A DNA stretch of 64,000 bases from Hydrogenophaga palleronii_A (GCF_031457455.1 NZ_JAVDWU010000008.1:62001-126000), one strand, 5' to 3'. Positions 1-10,173 are shown, counted from the first letter of the stretch. The notes: generated by a model not told the origin, from the letters alone. Made by a program: numbers and translations.

Positions 1-78
1 CTGAGCCCGGGCTTTCCCCGGTCGCTGGTGTTCGAGGGGGTGCGCCGCCACACCCATCGGTTTCGCGCGGCCGTTTGA
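1..78 (+). CDS. 3' end of an unidentified gene (partial)
   Basis: Frame 1 is open from the left edge to a TGA at 76-78, giving 25 residues rich in Arg/His with no recognisable motif. It may be the C-terminus of the gene upstream of pyk. Only the open frame and its position support it, so the product is unknown and the call is weak. Confidence 0.3.
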   Translation: MSPGFPRSLVFEGVRRHTHRFRAAV

Positions 79-203
79 CTTCGCAGAGGAGATGGCTGCT
101 TTTGCAGGCCGTAACCCGTTGGTAACCAGTTCCACAGATAATTGAAACCAAATTACAGCCCGACACTTCCGGATCGGCACTGTTCACCCCAGGAGACAAA
201 CCC

Positions 204-1637
<1,434 letters not shown>

Positions 1638-1693
1638 GGCGCCCTTCGCCTCTTCGACCAGAGGCCACAACGCCCGGCGCGAGGTGATTCCAT

Positions 1694-1796
1694 CCAGGGG
1701 CACCGTGGAACTGGCTTCGCCAGGCCACGGGTGCCGTCCCCCTCCAAGCCGAAGGCGTCAGAGAGGGGGAAGCCGCGTCAGCGGCGCAGGGGGTGC
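1694..1796 (+). repeat. Intergenic repeat family A, copy 1
   Basis: About 100 bp between the convergent pyk and DUF481 genes. It contains ctggcttcgccaggccac, a small palindrome, followed by a C-run/G-run hairpin (ccccctcc...gagagggggaa) and gccgcgtcagcggcgcaggg. The same order of blocks recurs in other gaps of this window. It may act as a bidirectional terminator or structured 3' end, but this is inferred. Confidence 0.75.
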
Positions 1797-1803
1797 TTCC
1801 TCT

Positions 1804-2571
1804 CTAGTCCAGTCGGAAGGACACCCCCGTCACCAGCATCGCGTCACCCTTCTTGAGGCCCGGTCCGGGATCGCTGTCGTGGCGGTAGCTCAGCCCCGCC
1901 GAGAGGTTCAGTGTTTCGGTCATCGCCACGGTCAGACCGGTGTCGAGCACCGCGCGGTACCTGCCTGAATCGCGCAGGTCCGGGTACAGGGTGAATTTCT
2001 GGCGCAGGCTGGTGGTGTCGGTCAGCCGGTAGCTGGACTCTTCCGACAACACCAGCTCAAGCCGGCCGTATTCGTCGCGCATGGTGCCTCTGACGTCGGT
2101 GGGCGTTACATAGCGGTCGTGCGAGTAACCCAGGCCGACGGACACATCCAGGTAGCCGCGATCGTCGCGCCAGACGTGGCGCCCCACGCCGCTGGCCACC
2201 GAATACCGGGCCGAGATGTTGGCCAGCGTGTCACGCAAGGTCTCGCCGGAACCAAAGCCGAACCAGTCGGGAGAAATATCGCGGTCGTACTGTGTGCGAA
2301 GGGCATAGCGCTCTGTGGTGGCCACGCCAGCGTTTTGCGCCCGGTCTGCCTTGGCATTCCACGTCCATTTGTCATCGATGGTCTGTCGGGCGCCCTCGGC
2401 TGCCAGGTTCAGTGAGCCAGCGTTGTTGTTGCCTGACGAGATATTGGCGCCGGCCGTCAACAGATAGCGCCACTGGCCATCGGGCTTGAGCGTGATCTGT
2501 GCCTGCGAGAGCACCGGCACGAGCAGGGCGACCACGGCAGTCAGGGGCGCGATCAGGGGGCGGCATGGCAT
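1804..2571 (-). CDS. DUF481 family outer-membrane-type protein (YdiY-like)
   Basis: A 255-residue protein with an N-terminal signal peptide (hydrophobic stretch ending in VLSQAQ, cleavage near residue 24). The rest is rich in alternating polar/hydrophobic strands with many aromatic residues and ends in VTGVSFRLD, as expected of a small beta-barrel. The pattern SSGNNNAGSLNLAAE and repeated RYxLRxQ-type strands match DUF481 (YdiY-like salt-induced outer membrane proteins). Function is not established for the family. The start ATG at 2571 has a strong ggaagga site upstream. It is convergent with pyk and divergent from fba. The DUF481 assignment is from pattern recognition. Confidence 0.82.
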   Translation of the reverse strand: MPCRPLIAPLTAVVALLVPVLSQAQITLKPDGQWRYLLTAGANISSGNNNAGSLNLAAEGARQTIDDKWTWNAKADRAQNAGVATTERYALRTQYDRDISPDWFGFGSGETLRDTLANISARYSVASGVGRHVWRDDRGYLDVSVGLGYSHDRYVTPTDVRGTMRDEYGRLELVLSEESSYRLTDTTSLRQKFTLYPDLRDSGRYRAVLDTGLTVAMTETLNLSAGLSYRHDSDPGPGLKKGDAMLVTGVSFRLD

Positions 2572-2818
2572 GGGGGTTCCTTCCTCTTGGCTTGTTGTTG
2601 GCGATAATCAACCCGAGAAGGTTCACAGTTTGGGTAGCGCAGTTCCCCGTCGCTTTGTGACGATTGGTGTCTGTGTAGAGCAAAACACCCGGCTGACAAG
2701 GCGTCAGCGCCTGTCAGAAGGCCCTGCTTTCACGCACCAGGGCATGGGAGGATGACCACCAGCGGTAAAATCCGCCGTTAGTTACATCCGGGTTACCAAC
2801 TGCTTTAAAGGGATTTCC

Positions 2819-3883
2819 ATGGCACTCGTTTCCATGCGCGAACTGCTCGACCACGCCGCAGCCAATGGCTACGGCATTCCGGCTTTCAACGTCAACAACC
2901 TGGAGCAGGTGCAGGCCGTGATGGCCGCTGCCGACGAGGTGGGTGCACCCGTCATCCTGCAGGCCAGCGCCGGCGCCCGCAAATACGCCGGTGAGCCTTT
3001 CATCAAGCACCTGATCCAGGCCGCCATGGAAGCCTATCCGCACATTCCGCTGGTCATGCACCAGGACCACGGCACCAGCCCCAAGGTCTGCCAGGGCGCC
3101 ATCGATCTCGGCTTCGGCTCGGTCATGATGGACGGCTCGCTGATGGAAGACGGCAAGACGCCGGCCAGCTTTGAATACAACACCGAAGTCACCCGCAAGG
3201 TGGTGGAGATGGCGCACAAGGTTGGCGTCACCGTGGAAGGCGAGCTGGGCTGCCTGGGCAACCTCGAAACCGGTGAAGCCGGCGAAGAAGACGGCATTGG
3301 CGCTGAAGGCAAGCTGGACCATTCCCAGATGCTGACCGACCCCGAAGAAGCCGCCGTGTTCGTCAAGGCCACGCAGCTCGACGCGCTGGCCATCGCCATC
3401 GGCACCAGCCACGGCGCCTACAAGTTCAGCCGCAAGCCCACCGGCGACATCCTGGCCATTTCCCGCGTCAAGGAAATCCACGCCCGCATTCCCAACACCC
3501 ACCTGGTGATGCACGGCTCCAGCAGCGTGCCGCAAGACCTGCTGGACATCATCAACCAGTACGGCGGCAAGATGAAACAGACCTACGGCGTGCCGGTGGC
3601 GGAGATCCAGGAAGCCATCAAGCACGGCGTGCGCAAGATCAACATCGACACCGACATCCGCATGGCCATGACCGGCGCGGTGCGCAAGTTCCTGGCCGAG
3701 AACCCGGACAAGTTCGACATGCGCGAATGGATGAAGCCCGCCCGCGAAGCGGCCAAGGCCGTGTGCAAGCAACGGTACATGGAATTCGGCTGTGAAGGCC
3801 AGGGCGCCAAGATCAAGGGGGCGTCGCTGTCGGTGATGGCGCAGAAATACGCCACTGGGGAGCTGGCGCAGCAGGTGGTCTGA
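2819..3883 (+). CDS. fba: Fructose-bisphosphate aldolase, class II (Calvin type)
   Basis: Cytoplasmic zinc aldolase cleaving fructose-1,6-bisphosphate into dihydroxyacetone phosphate and glyceraldehyde-3-phosphate (also able to serve the Calvin cycle). The 354-residue length and the start MALVSMRELLDHAAANGYG are typical of the CbbA/Fba subgroup of class II. Metal ligands are visible in VMHQDHGTS (His81, Asp83, His84), the acidic EGELGCLGNLE segment lies near 140, and KINIDTDIRMAMT near 280 is the phosphate/substrate-binding segment. The ATG at 2819 follows ttaaaggga. A strong intrinsic terminator follows the gene. Confidence 0.97.
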   Translation: MALVSMRELLDHAAANGYGIPAFNVNNLEQVQAVMAAADEVGAPVILQASAGARKYAGEPFIKHLIQAAMEAYPHIPLVMHQDHGTSPKVCQGAIDLGFGSVMMDGSLMEDGKTPASFEYNTEVTRKVVEMAHKVGVTVEGELGCLGNLETGEAGEEDGIGAEGKLDHSQMLTDPEEAAVFVKATQLDALAIAIGTSHGAYKFSRKPTGDILAISRVKEIHARIPNTHLVMHGSSSVPQDLLDIINQYGGKMKQTYGVPVAEIQEAIKHGVRKINIDTDIRMAMTGAVRKFLAENPDKFDMREWMKPAREAAKAVCKQRYMEFGCEGQGAKIKGASLSVMAQKYATGELAQQVV

Positions 3884-3903
3884 GCCCAGGACTGCTGTTC
3901 AAG

Positions 3904-3938
3904 CCCAAAAAAGCCACCCGCGAGGTGGCTTTTTTTTG
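3904..3938 (+). terminator. Intrinsic terminator after fba
   Basis: Stem aagccacc (3911-3918) pairs with ggtggctt (3924-3931) across a short loop and runs directly into eight or so T residues. The upstream A-run makes it potentially functional in the reverse direction too. Confidence 0.88.
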
Positions 3939-4020
3939 TGGGTGGAGGCTTTTACACATCGATACCGCGGTGCAGGCCTAGTGTGCATTGGCGGGGGCCG
4001 CTGGGCCCAGAATGGGCCAG

Positions 4021-5007
4021 ATGAAATCCCGAAAGCGGTCCACCAGCTGGACCAAGCTCTTTGAGCGCAACATGAAGACCATGACGCGCATGGCCACCGC
4101 GTCCAGCGCACGCAGCCGGTCACGGGCCTCGCCACTGGCGACGCCGCTTGCGCTCGCTCCCGGCGGTGGCACCTGGACGCCAGGTGTGGCCATGGGCGCC
4201 ACCGGCGTGCGGCGCTACCGGATCTACCGCCCGCCCGGCATTGGGTTTGGCGAACGCCTGCCGCTGATGGTGATGCTGCATGGCTGCGGGCAGGACGCGA
4301 ACCGCTTTGCGCTCAGCACGCGGATGAACCAGCTGGCGGCCAAGGAGCGCTTTCTGGTGCTCTACCCCGAACAGGACCGGATCGCGAACGCACAGGGTTG
4401 CTGGAACTGGTTCGACACCGACAACGGGCGCGCCTACGGTGAGGCGGCCCTGATCATGAATGCGATCGATCAGGCGTGTCTGCTGTACCCCGGCGACCGC
4501 AGCAAGGTGGCGGTGGCGGGCCTGTCTGCCGGCGCGAGTATGGCTGCGCTGCTGGTGGCCCGGCATCCGGAACGTTTCAAGGCGGTGGTGATGCACTCGG
4601 GCATTCCACCGGGCACGGCGCACTCCGGCCTGTCGGCGCTGGGCGCCATGCACGGCCGACGCGAAACGCCACCGCTGGTGGCGGCCACCTGGCCCCCATT
4701 GCTGGTGGTCCACGGTGCAGCCGACCACGTGGTCTCACCGCAGAACGGCCGGGCGGCGGCGCGCGTCTGGGCCGAAGCGGCTGGCGCCAAGCCAGGTGAT
4801 GAACGGCGCGTGCAGCGCGGGCAGCGCCACCCGATGCAGGTCACGGACTTCAAGCGACGGGGGCGCACGATGGCCACGCTGGTGGCGGTGGACAGGCTGG
4901 CGCATGCCTGGAGCGGTGGGGCGGCCCGCCAGCCGTACAGCGACGGGCAGGGGCCGGATGCGTCTCGCATGGCCTGGGCGTTTGCTGCCCGGCAGTTTCG
5001 TTCTTGA
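4021..5007 (+). CDS. PHB depolymerase family esterase
   Basis: An alpha/beta-hydrolase of about 328 residues, related to extracellular poly(3-hydroxybutyrate) depolymerases and feruloyl-esterase-like LpqC proteins. Visible features are the oxyanion loop MLHGCGQDAN, the CWNWFD segment typical of this family, the nucleophile elbow GLSAGAS, an acid residue in HGAADHVV and a histidine in LAHAWSGG. No clear signal peptide is seen; the first 35 residues are basic and low-complexity, so secretion is uncertain. The ATG at 4021 is chosen, with 4012 possible and a TTG at 3988 less likely. The natural substrate (PHB, short polyester or ester) cannot be told from sequence. Confidence 0.82.
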   Translation: MKSRKRSTSWTKLFERNMKTMTRMATASSARSRSRASPLATPLALAPGGGTWTPGVAMGATGVRRYRIYRPPGIGFGERLPLMVMLHGCGQDANRFALSTRMNQLAAKERFLVLYPEQDRIANAQGCWNWFDTDNGRAYGEAALIMNAIDQACLLYPGDRSKVAVAGLSAGASMAALLVARHPERFKAVVMHSGIPPGTAHSGLSALGAMHGRRETPPLVAATWPPLLVVHGAADHVVSPQNGRAAARVWAEAAGAKPGDERRVQRGQRHPMQVTDFKRRGRTMATLVAVDRLAHAWSGGAARQPYSDGQGPDASRMAWAFAARQFRS

Positions 5008-5034
5008 AGTGAAACGCCCCCTGCCGCGCTGTGA

Positions 5035-5070
5035 CTTCACTCCCTCGCCCCGCTGGGGAAAGGAGTGAAG
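5035..5070. repeat. Intergenic repeat family B hairpin, copy 1
   Basis: Perfect inverted repeat cttcactcc (5035-5043) / ggagtgaag (5062-5070) around a C-run/G-run core (cgccccgctgggg). Similar CCCTC...GAGGGAGTGAAGG elements occur at 16835-16877 and near 56003-56040. Confidence 0.6.
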
Positions 5071-5112
5071 ACACGGCTGCCCAACCTGCGATAATCCCCC
5101 GGAATGGTTCGG

Positions 5113-5145
5113 AGCCCGTTGACTGTTCAGTCACCGGGCTTTTTT
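5113..5145 (+). terminator. Intrinsic terminator before purC
   Basis: agcccg (5113-5118) pairs with cgggct (5135-5140), extended internally by tgact/agtca (5120-5124 / 5129-5133) with loop gttc, then a T-run to 5145. It most likely ends the esterase transcript. Its closeness to purC (start 5175) also allows attenuation of purC, which is only a possibility. Confidence 0.8.
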
Positions 5146-5174
5146 CCTGTCTGTCACTTTTTCCGTGCCCGATC

Positions 5175-6083
5175 ATGACTTCCGCCCTGCACACCTCTGC
5201 ACTGACCTCTCTGCACCTGCTGGCGCGCGGCAAGGTGCGCGACAACTACGCTGTGGGCAATGACCGCATCCTGATGGTCGCGTCCGACCGCATCAGCGCG
5301 TTCGACGTGATCATGGGCGAGCCGATTCCGGGCAAGGGTCGCTTGCTCACGCAGTTGTCGCTGTTCTGGTTCGACAAGCTCGGCCCGAACGGCCTGAACA
5401 TCTGCCCCATCCACCTCACCGGCGAATCGCCCGAGAGCGTGGTCACGCCGGCCGAAGTGCCGCAGGTGGAAGGTCGCTCCATGCTGGTGCAGCGCCTCAA
5501 GCCCATTCCGGTGGAGGCGGTGGTGCGCGGCTATCTGGCTGGTAGCGGCTGGAAGGAATACCAGGAGAGCCAGTCGGTGTGCGGCGTGCCGCTGCCCGAA
5601 GGCCTGCAGAACGCGTCCAAGCTGCCGGAACCCATCTACACGCCTGCCGCCAAGGCCGACATGGGCGAGCACGACGAAAACATCACCTTCGAACAGACGG
5701 TGGCCATGATCGGCGCGGATCTCGCCGCGCAGATCCGCGATGTGTCGATCGCGCTGTACAAGGCCGCTGCGGCCATTGCGCTGGAGAAGGGCATCATCAT
5801 TGCCGACACCAAGTTCGAGTTCGGCCTGGACGCGAAAGGCACGCTGGTGCTGATGGACGAGGTGCTCACGCCCGACAGCTCGCGCTACTGGCCACTGGAG
5901 AGCTATGTGGTGGGCCAGAACCCGCCCAGCTACGACAAGCAGTTCCTGCGCGACTGGCTGGAGACCGCGCAGGTGGGCGGCAAGGCCTGGGACAAGACGC
6001 CGCCCGCGCCGCGCCTGCCCAAGGAAGTGATTGAAAAGACGGCGGCCAAGTACCAGGAAGCGCTGAAGCGGCTGATGGGTTAA
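5175..6083 (+). CDS. purC: Phosphoribosylaminoimidazole-succinocarboxamide synthase (SAICAR synthase)
   Basis: Purine biosynthesis enzyme joining CAIR and L-aspartate with ATP to form SAICAR. The 302-residue product has the glycine-poor nucleotide-binding start LLARGKVRDNYAVG, then DRISAFDVIMGEPIPGKG, the VEAVVRGYLAGSGWKEY signature, and DTKFEFG followed by DEVLTPDSSRYW. The ATG at 5175 is chosen because homology begins just after it; an open frame reaching back to 5031 would cross the terminator hairpin. purE and purK lie far away at 48.3-50.1 kb, so the purine genes are not one operon here. Confidence 0.96.
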   Translation: MTSALHTSALTSLHLLARGKVRDNYAVGNDRILMVASDRISAFDVIMGEPIPGKGRLLTQLSLFWFDKLGPNGLNICPIHLTGESPESVVTPAEVPQVEGRSMLVQRLKPIPVEAVVRGYLAGSGWKEYQESQSVCGVPLPEGLQNASKLPEPIYTPAAKADMGEHDENITFEQTVAMIGADLAAQIRDVSIALYKAAAAIALEKGIIIADTKFEFGLDAKGTLVLMDEVLTPDSSRYWPLESYVVGQNPPSYDKQFLRDWLETAQVGGKAWDKTPPAPRLPKEVIEKTAAKYQEALKRLMG

Positions 6084-6243
6084 GAGGCTGAGCGTCTTTC
6101 GCTCATGCCCGCTCACCACGCCCAAACGCACCCACTCGGCGTTGCAAATGCGCGCCATAGCCCGAGCTATGGCTGTGCTTTGCGCCTTGATTGGGCACGT
6201 TTGGACGCGTTGCTCGGACACGCCCGAAAAACGCTCAGCCTCT
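6083..6243. repeat. Large imperfect palindrome between purC and dgoD
   Basis: Outer arms agaggctgagcgt (6083-6095) and acgctcagcctct (6231-6243) are perfect reverse complements. The centre is a second palindrome, ccatag-cccgag-ctatgg (6155-6172). The blocks between also pair imperfectly (for example cccaaacg against cgtttgg), and the two centres coincide at about 6163, so the whole 161 bp is one cruciform-capable structure. It fills the gap between two convergent genes and could end transcription from both sides. Confidence 0.8.
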
Positions 6244-6263
6244 GACCTGAGGGTTGCTGCCAA

Positions 6264-7412
6264 TCACCATTCAGCAAAGCTGCCGTCCCCGTGGCGCCAG
6301 ACCGGGTTGCGCCAGCGGTGCCCTTCGCTCGCGCGTTCCTTCACATAGGCTTCGTTCACCTCAATGCCCAGGCCCGGCCCGGTGGGGATGGTGACCATGC
6401 CGTCCTGGTAGGCGAACACCTCGGGGTTGCACACGTAGTCCAGCAGATCGTTGGCCTGGTTGTAGTGGATGCCGAGGCTCTGTTCCTGGATGAAGGCGTT
6501 GTAGCAGCCCGCGTCGATCTGCAGGTTGGCCGCCAGTGCGATGGGGCCGAGCGGGCAGTGCAGGGCCAGCGCCACGTCGTAGGCCTCGGCCATGGCCGCG
6601 ATCTTGCGCGTTTCGGTGATGCCGCCGGCGTGCGAAGGGTCGGGCTGGATGATGTCCACGTAGCCTTCTGAGAGGATGCGCTTGAAGTCCCAGCGGCTGT
6701 AGAGGCGTTCGCCCAGCGCGATGGGCGTGCTGGAAAGATGGGCCAGTTCCTTGAGGGCTTCGTGGTGTTCGCTGAGCACGGGCTCTTCAATGAACATGAG
6801 GCGGTAGGGTTCCAGTTCCTTGAACAGCACCTTGGCCATGGGCTTGTGCACGCGGCCGTGGAAGTCCACGCCAATGCCCACGTTCGGCCCCACGGCATCC
6901 CGCACGGCGGCCACGTTGGCCAGGCAGCGTTCCACTTTGTCAAAGCTGTCCACGAACTGCATTTCTTCGGTACCGTTCATCTTCACGGCGGTGAAGCCGC
7001 GCGCCACGGCGGCCTTGGCTGCAGCTGCGGTTTCGCTGGGGCGGTCGCCACCGATCCAGCTGTAGACGCGGATGCGGTCGCGCACGCTTCCGCCCAGCAG
7101 TTCAGACACCGGCACACCCAAGGCCTTGCCCTTGATATCCCACAGCGCCTGGTCGATACCGGCCAGCGCGCTCATGTGGATGCCGCCGCCCCGGTAGAAG
7201 CCGCCCCGGTACATCACCGTCCAGTGGTCCTCGATGTGGCGCGGGTCCTTGCCCACGAGATAGTCGGCAAGCTCGTCGACCATGGCGGCCACGGCATGGG
7301 CGCGTCCTTCCAGCACGGGTTCGCCCCAGCCGCTGATGCCTTCGTCGGTCTCGATCTTGAGGAAGCACCAGCGTGGTGGAACGATGTAGGTGGTGAGGCG
7401 GGTGATCTTCAT
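6264..7412 (-). CDS. dgoD: D-galactonate dehydratase
   Basis: Enolase-superfamily enzyme dehydrating D-galactonate to 2-keto-3-deoxy-D-galactonate in the De Ley-Doudoroff pathway. The 382-residue length and the start MKITRLTTYIVPPRW match DgoD. Visible are GWGEPVLEGRA, the conserved HIEDHW and FYRGGG segments, metal-ligand-type acidic residues in GVDFHGRVH and FIEEPV, and the ALGERLYSRWDF segment after it. Its ATG overlaps the dgoA stop by 4 bp, so it is translationally coupled as the last gene of the long minus-strand operon. It acts just before dgoK and dgoA. Confidence 0.95.
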   Translation of the reverse strand: MKITRLTTYIVPPRWCFLKIETDEGISGWGEPVLEGRAHAVAAMVDELADYLVGKDPRHIEDHWTVMYRGGFYRGGGIHMSALAGIDQALWDIKGKALGVPVSELLGGSVRDRIRVYSWIGGDRPSETAAAAKAAVARGFTAVKMNGTEEMQFVDSFDKVERCLANVAAVRDAVGPNVGIGVDFHGRVHKPMAKVLFKELEPYRLMFIEEPVLSEHHEALKELAHLSSTPIALGERLYSRWDFKRILSEGYVDIIQPDPSHAGGITETRKIAAMAEAYDVALALHCPLGPIALAANLQIDAGCYNAFIQEQSLGIHYNQANDLLDYVCNPEVFAYQDGMVTIPTGPGLGIEVNEAYVKERASEGHRWRNPVWRHGDGSFAEW

Positions 7413-8077
7413 GACGGTGTGGGCGAAAGAGCGGGCGGGGTCTGTGTGGCGGCTTTCCAGGCGTGCACGAAAGCTTTGGCCTGCTGGGCCACCTGCTGTG
7501 CACTGTCACCCGGGCGGTACAGGGCCGAACCCAGGCCCAGGCCGTTGGCCCCAGCGGCCACATAGGGCGCCACGTCATCGGGCGTGATGCCACCCACCGG
7601 CACGATGGCCACCGGGGGCGTGAGCACCGCGCGCCAGGCCTTGAGACCCACCGTGCCCAGGGCTTCGGCGGGAAACATCTTGAGCACGTCGGCGCCTGCG
7701 GCGAGTGCGGCGAAGGCTTCAGTGGGCGTGGCCACGCCGGGGGCGCAGGCGAGACCTGCGGCCTTGGCTGCGCGGATCACAGCCGCGTCGCTGTGCGGCA
7801 TCACCACCAGCTGGCCACCGGCGGCGGCGATGTCGGCACACGACTCGGGCTGCAGCACCGTTCCCGCGCCGATGAGCGCATCGGCCGGCAGGGTGTCGCG
7901 CAGCAGCCGGATGCTGCGCAGCGGATCGGGCGAGTTCAAAGGCACTTCGATCACGCGAAAGCCTGCGTCGTAGAGCGCTTGGCCAATGTCTGCGGCTTCA
8001 TGCGGCCGCAGGCCACGCAAGATGGCGATCAGCCCGCAGTGAGAAAGCGCAACGTGGAGGTGATCGGAGGGGGTCAT
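7409..8077 (-). CDS. dgoA: 2-dehydro-3-deoxy-6-phosphogalactonate aldolase
   Basis: Class I aldolase cleaving 2-keto-3-deoxy-6-phosphogalactonate to pyruvate and glyceraldehyde-3-phosphate. A 222-residue KDPG/KDPGal-type barrel: GLIAILRGLRPHEA near the start, FRVIEVPLNSPDP, GAGTVLQPESC, and FPAEALG with the preceding Schiff-base lysine in DVLKMFPAE, then PVGGITPDDV. The RGL...EVPLNSP pattern favours the DgoA type over Eda. Sits between dgoK (28 bp gap) and dgoD (4 bp overlap). Confidence 0.93.
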   Translation of the reverse strand: MTPSDHLHVALSHCGLIAILRGLRPHEAADIGQALYDAGFRVIEVPLNSPDPLRSIRLLRDTLPADALIGAGTVLQPESCADIAAAGGQLVVMPHSDAAVIRAAKAAGLACAPGVATPTEAFAALAAGADVLKMFPAEALGTVGLKAWRAVLTPPVAIVPVGGITPDDVAPYVAAGANGLGLGSALYRPGDSAQQVAQQAKAFVHAWKAATQTPPALSPTPS

Positions 8078-8105
8078 GGGGGTCGCTGAAGATGGGGTCT
8101 GCGAT

Positions 8106-9080
8106 TCATATCAGGCCGCCCGCCTGCGCGATGGACCACAGGCCCAGCGGGGTGACTTCAGAGCGGATCAGCGGTGAGTCCTGGCCATGCACTTCCAGCG
8201 CAGCGGCGTAGCGCTGGCACAAAGAGGGCTCGCCGCACAGCACCACGCGCAGGCCGTCGCCCAGCAGCGCGCCGGCCAGCGCGGCCACTTCATGGCCAAT
8301 GAGCAGGCCGGAGAGGTAGTCGGGTTGCGAGGTGGACGGCAGGCTGCCGGTGAGGCCGAGCGTGCGGCAGCTGAACACGTTGGACAGCACCCCCATGGCG
8401 CCCTCGGGCGAACGGGCCACGCGCAGCCCCCGCGTGAAGGCGGCTTCGTCGAAGGCTGCATTGATGGCCATGGTGCGCCCCAGCAGCGTGTGCTGGCAAA
8501 ACGCGGCAAAAACCTCGCCGGTCATGAAGGTTTCGAACCGGGTGATCGAGCCGTCTTCCACCAGTGCCCACTTGCTGTGTGTGCCCGGCAGGCCAATCAC
8601 CATGCGCTGAAGTGCATCGCCGTTGGGTGCCAGGCTTTGCAGCACGCCGGCGATCTGCGTTTCTTCGCCCCGCATCACATTGGGCAGGTCGCCACGCTGG
8701 ATGAGCCCGGGCACGATGTGCAGCGATGGCCCGCTGCCACGTGGCACCACGGTGAAAGCGTGCGACAGATCGGCCGCACGGCTGGGCAGTGGCTGGTAAG
8801 CCGCATCCTTCCAGCCCTGCGCACTGCCCACCATGCCGCAGGCGAGCAAGGGCACGTCTGGGTGTTCCTGCAGCCACGCGCCGCAGACGCTTTGCAGCGC
8901 CGCTTCAAAGCGGTCCGCCACGAGGTTGGATGTGACCGCGGGCAGGTGCATGATGCCGTGCTCGCTGCGCCGGCTCGCCAGCACCCGGCCGCCCGCGCCC
9001 AGCGCATAGGCACGCAAGGAGCTGGTGCCCCAGTCGAGGGCGATCAGTGCGGGGGAGTCATGTAGGTCGGTTGAAGTCAT
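8106..9080 (-). CDS. dgoK: 2-dehydro-3-deoxygalactonokinase
   Basis: Phosphorylates 2-keto-3-deoxygalactonate to the 6-phosphate, the substrate of DgoA. The 324-residue protein has the sugar-kinase ATP-binding start ALDWGTSSLRAYAL, the LACGMVGSAQGW segment near 85, RGEETQIAGVL near 140, GLPGTHSKWA near 165 and the DgoK-type C-terminus. Gene order dgoK-dgoA-dgoD is uninterrupted and on one strand, so all three serve galactonate breakdown. Confidence 0.94.
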   Translation of the reverse strand: MTSTDLHDSPALIALDWGTSSLRAYALGAGGRVLASRRSEHGIMHLPAVTSNLVADRFEAALQSVCGAWLQEHPDVPLLACGMVGSAQGWKDAAYQPLPSRAADLSHAFTVVPRGSGPSLHIVPGLIQRGDLPNVMRGEETQIAGVLQSLAPNGDALQRMVIGLPGTHSKWALVEDGSITRFETFMTGEVFAAFCQHTLLGRTMAINAAFDEAAFTRGLRVARSPEGAMGVLSNVFSCRTLGLTGSLPSTSQPDYLSGLLIGHEVAALAGALLGDGLRVVLCGEPSLCQRYAAALEVHGQDSPLIRSEVTPLGLWSIAQAGGLI

Positions 9081-9090
9081 TTGGGCGAAG

Positions 9091-10029
9091 TCACTTGCTC
9101 CACTTCAAGACCAAGGGATCCAGCCGCCTGGCGATGTCAATCAGGCACCGACGCACGTCGGAATGCATGGCCGGAAACGGGTGACGTCCTGCCTCGCAGG
9201 CGATCACACCACCTTCTTTCATCAGCGCCTTGGCCGTCAGAATGCCGCCCTGGCGGTTCTCGTGGTTGATCAGCGGCAGCCAGCGCTGGTACAGGCTGAA
9301 GGCCTGATCGGCATCGCCCTGGCGGTGCGCTTCGATGATCGGGCGGATGCCATCGGGAAAGCCGCCACCGGTCATGGCACCGGTGGCGCCCGCGTCCAGG
9401 TCGGCCAGCAGGGTGATCGCCTCTTCACCATCCCACGGGCCTTCGATGGCATCGCCGCCCAGACGGATCAGCTCGCGCAGCTTGCTGGCCGCCCCCGGCG
9501 TCTCGATTTTGAAGTACGCCAGGTGCTCGATCTCCTGCGCCATGCGCGCCAGGAACGGGGCCGAGAGCACGGTGCCGCTGGCCGGCGCGTCCTGCACCAT
9601 GATGGGAATGTCGATGGCGTCGGACACGCGGGCGTAGAACTCGTGGATGAGCTGTTCGGGCACGCGGAACGTGGCACCGTGGTAGGGCGGCATCACCATC
9701 ACCATGGCCGCACCCATGTCCTGTGCGCGCCGGCTGCGCGCCGCGCAAACCGATGTGCCGTAGTGCGTGGTGGTGACGATCACCGGCACCCGCCCGGCCA
9801 CATGCTCAAGGCACAGACGCGTCAGCGTTTCGCGCTCATCGTCCGACAGCGAGAACTGTTCAGAAAAGTTGGCCAGGATGCACAAGCCATCCACGCCAGC
9901 GTCGATCATGAAATCGAGGCAGCGCTTCTGGCTCTCCAGGTCCAGCGTGCCGTCCTCATGGAAGGTGGTGGGCACGACGGGGAAGATGCCACGGTAGCGC
10001 GGCGTGGGTGATGTAGATGTCATGGTCAA
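9091..10029 (-). CDS. araD: L-2-keto-3-deoxyarabonate dehydratase (DHDPS/NAL family)
   Basis: Member of the dihydrodipicolinate synthase/N-acetylneuraminate lyase superfamily, predicted to convert L-2-keto-3-deoxyarabonate to alpha-ketoglutaric semialdehyde. The 312-residue sequence resembles, from memory, Azospirillum brasilense AraD throughout: YRGIFPVVPTTFHEDG, CILANFSEQFSL, VTTTHYGTSVCAARSRRA, VMVMPPYHGATFRVP, the Schiff-base lysine in AYFKIETPGA and GPWDGEEA. The symbol follows the Azospirillum pathway, not the ribulose-phosphate epimerase also called AraD. It lies 10 bp upstream of dgoK and after the arabonate dehydratase, with AraE at the head of the operon taking its product. Confidence 0.88.
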   Translation of the reverse strand: MTMTSTSPTPRYRGIFPVVPTTFHEDGTLDLESQKRCLDFMIDAGVDGLCILANFSEQFSLSDDERETLTRLCLEHVAGRVPVIVTTTHYGTSVCAARSRRAQDMGAAMVMVMPPYHGATFRVPEQLIHEFYARVSDAIDIPIMVQDAPASGTVLSAPFLARMAQEIEHLAYFKIETPGAASKLRELIRLGGDAIEGPWDGEEAITLLADLDAGATGAMTGGGFPDGIRPIIEAHRQGDADQAFSLYQRWLPLINHENRQGGILTAKALMKEGGVIACEAGRHPFPAMHSDVRRCLIDIARRLDPLVLKWSK

Positions 10030-10080
10030 GTCAGCTCAAACAGTTGTTGGACGAAGGAAAAGCGCTCAGCGTGCCGAGGT

Positions 10081-10168
10081 CCAGTCCAGGGCTTCCGTGG
10101 AACCGGCTTTGCCGGGCCACAGGGAGCGTCCCCCTGGGGGGGGAAGGCGCGAAGCGGCGCAGGGGGTA
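10081..10168 (+). repeat. Intergenic repeat family A, copy 2
   Basis: Contains ccgtggaaccggctttgccg, then a C/G-run hairpin (cccctgggggggg) and gcgaagcggcgcaggggg. It lies inside the operon, between the arabonate dehydratase gene and araD, where a structured mRNA segment could modulate downstream expression or stability. Confidence 0.75.
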
Positions 10169-10173
10169 GTCAT

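Noticed and set aside
5101..5174. Purine riboswitch or PurR-type leader before purC
   Set aside because: The hairpin there is a simple stem with a T-run; no purine aptamer core is visible.
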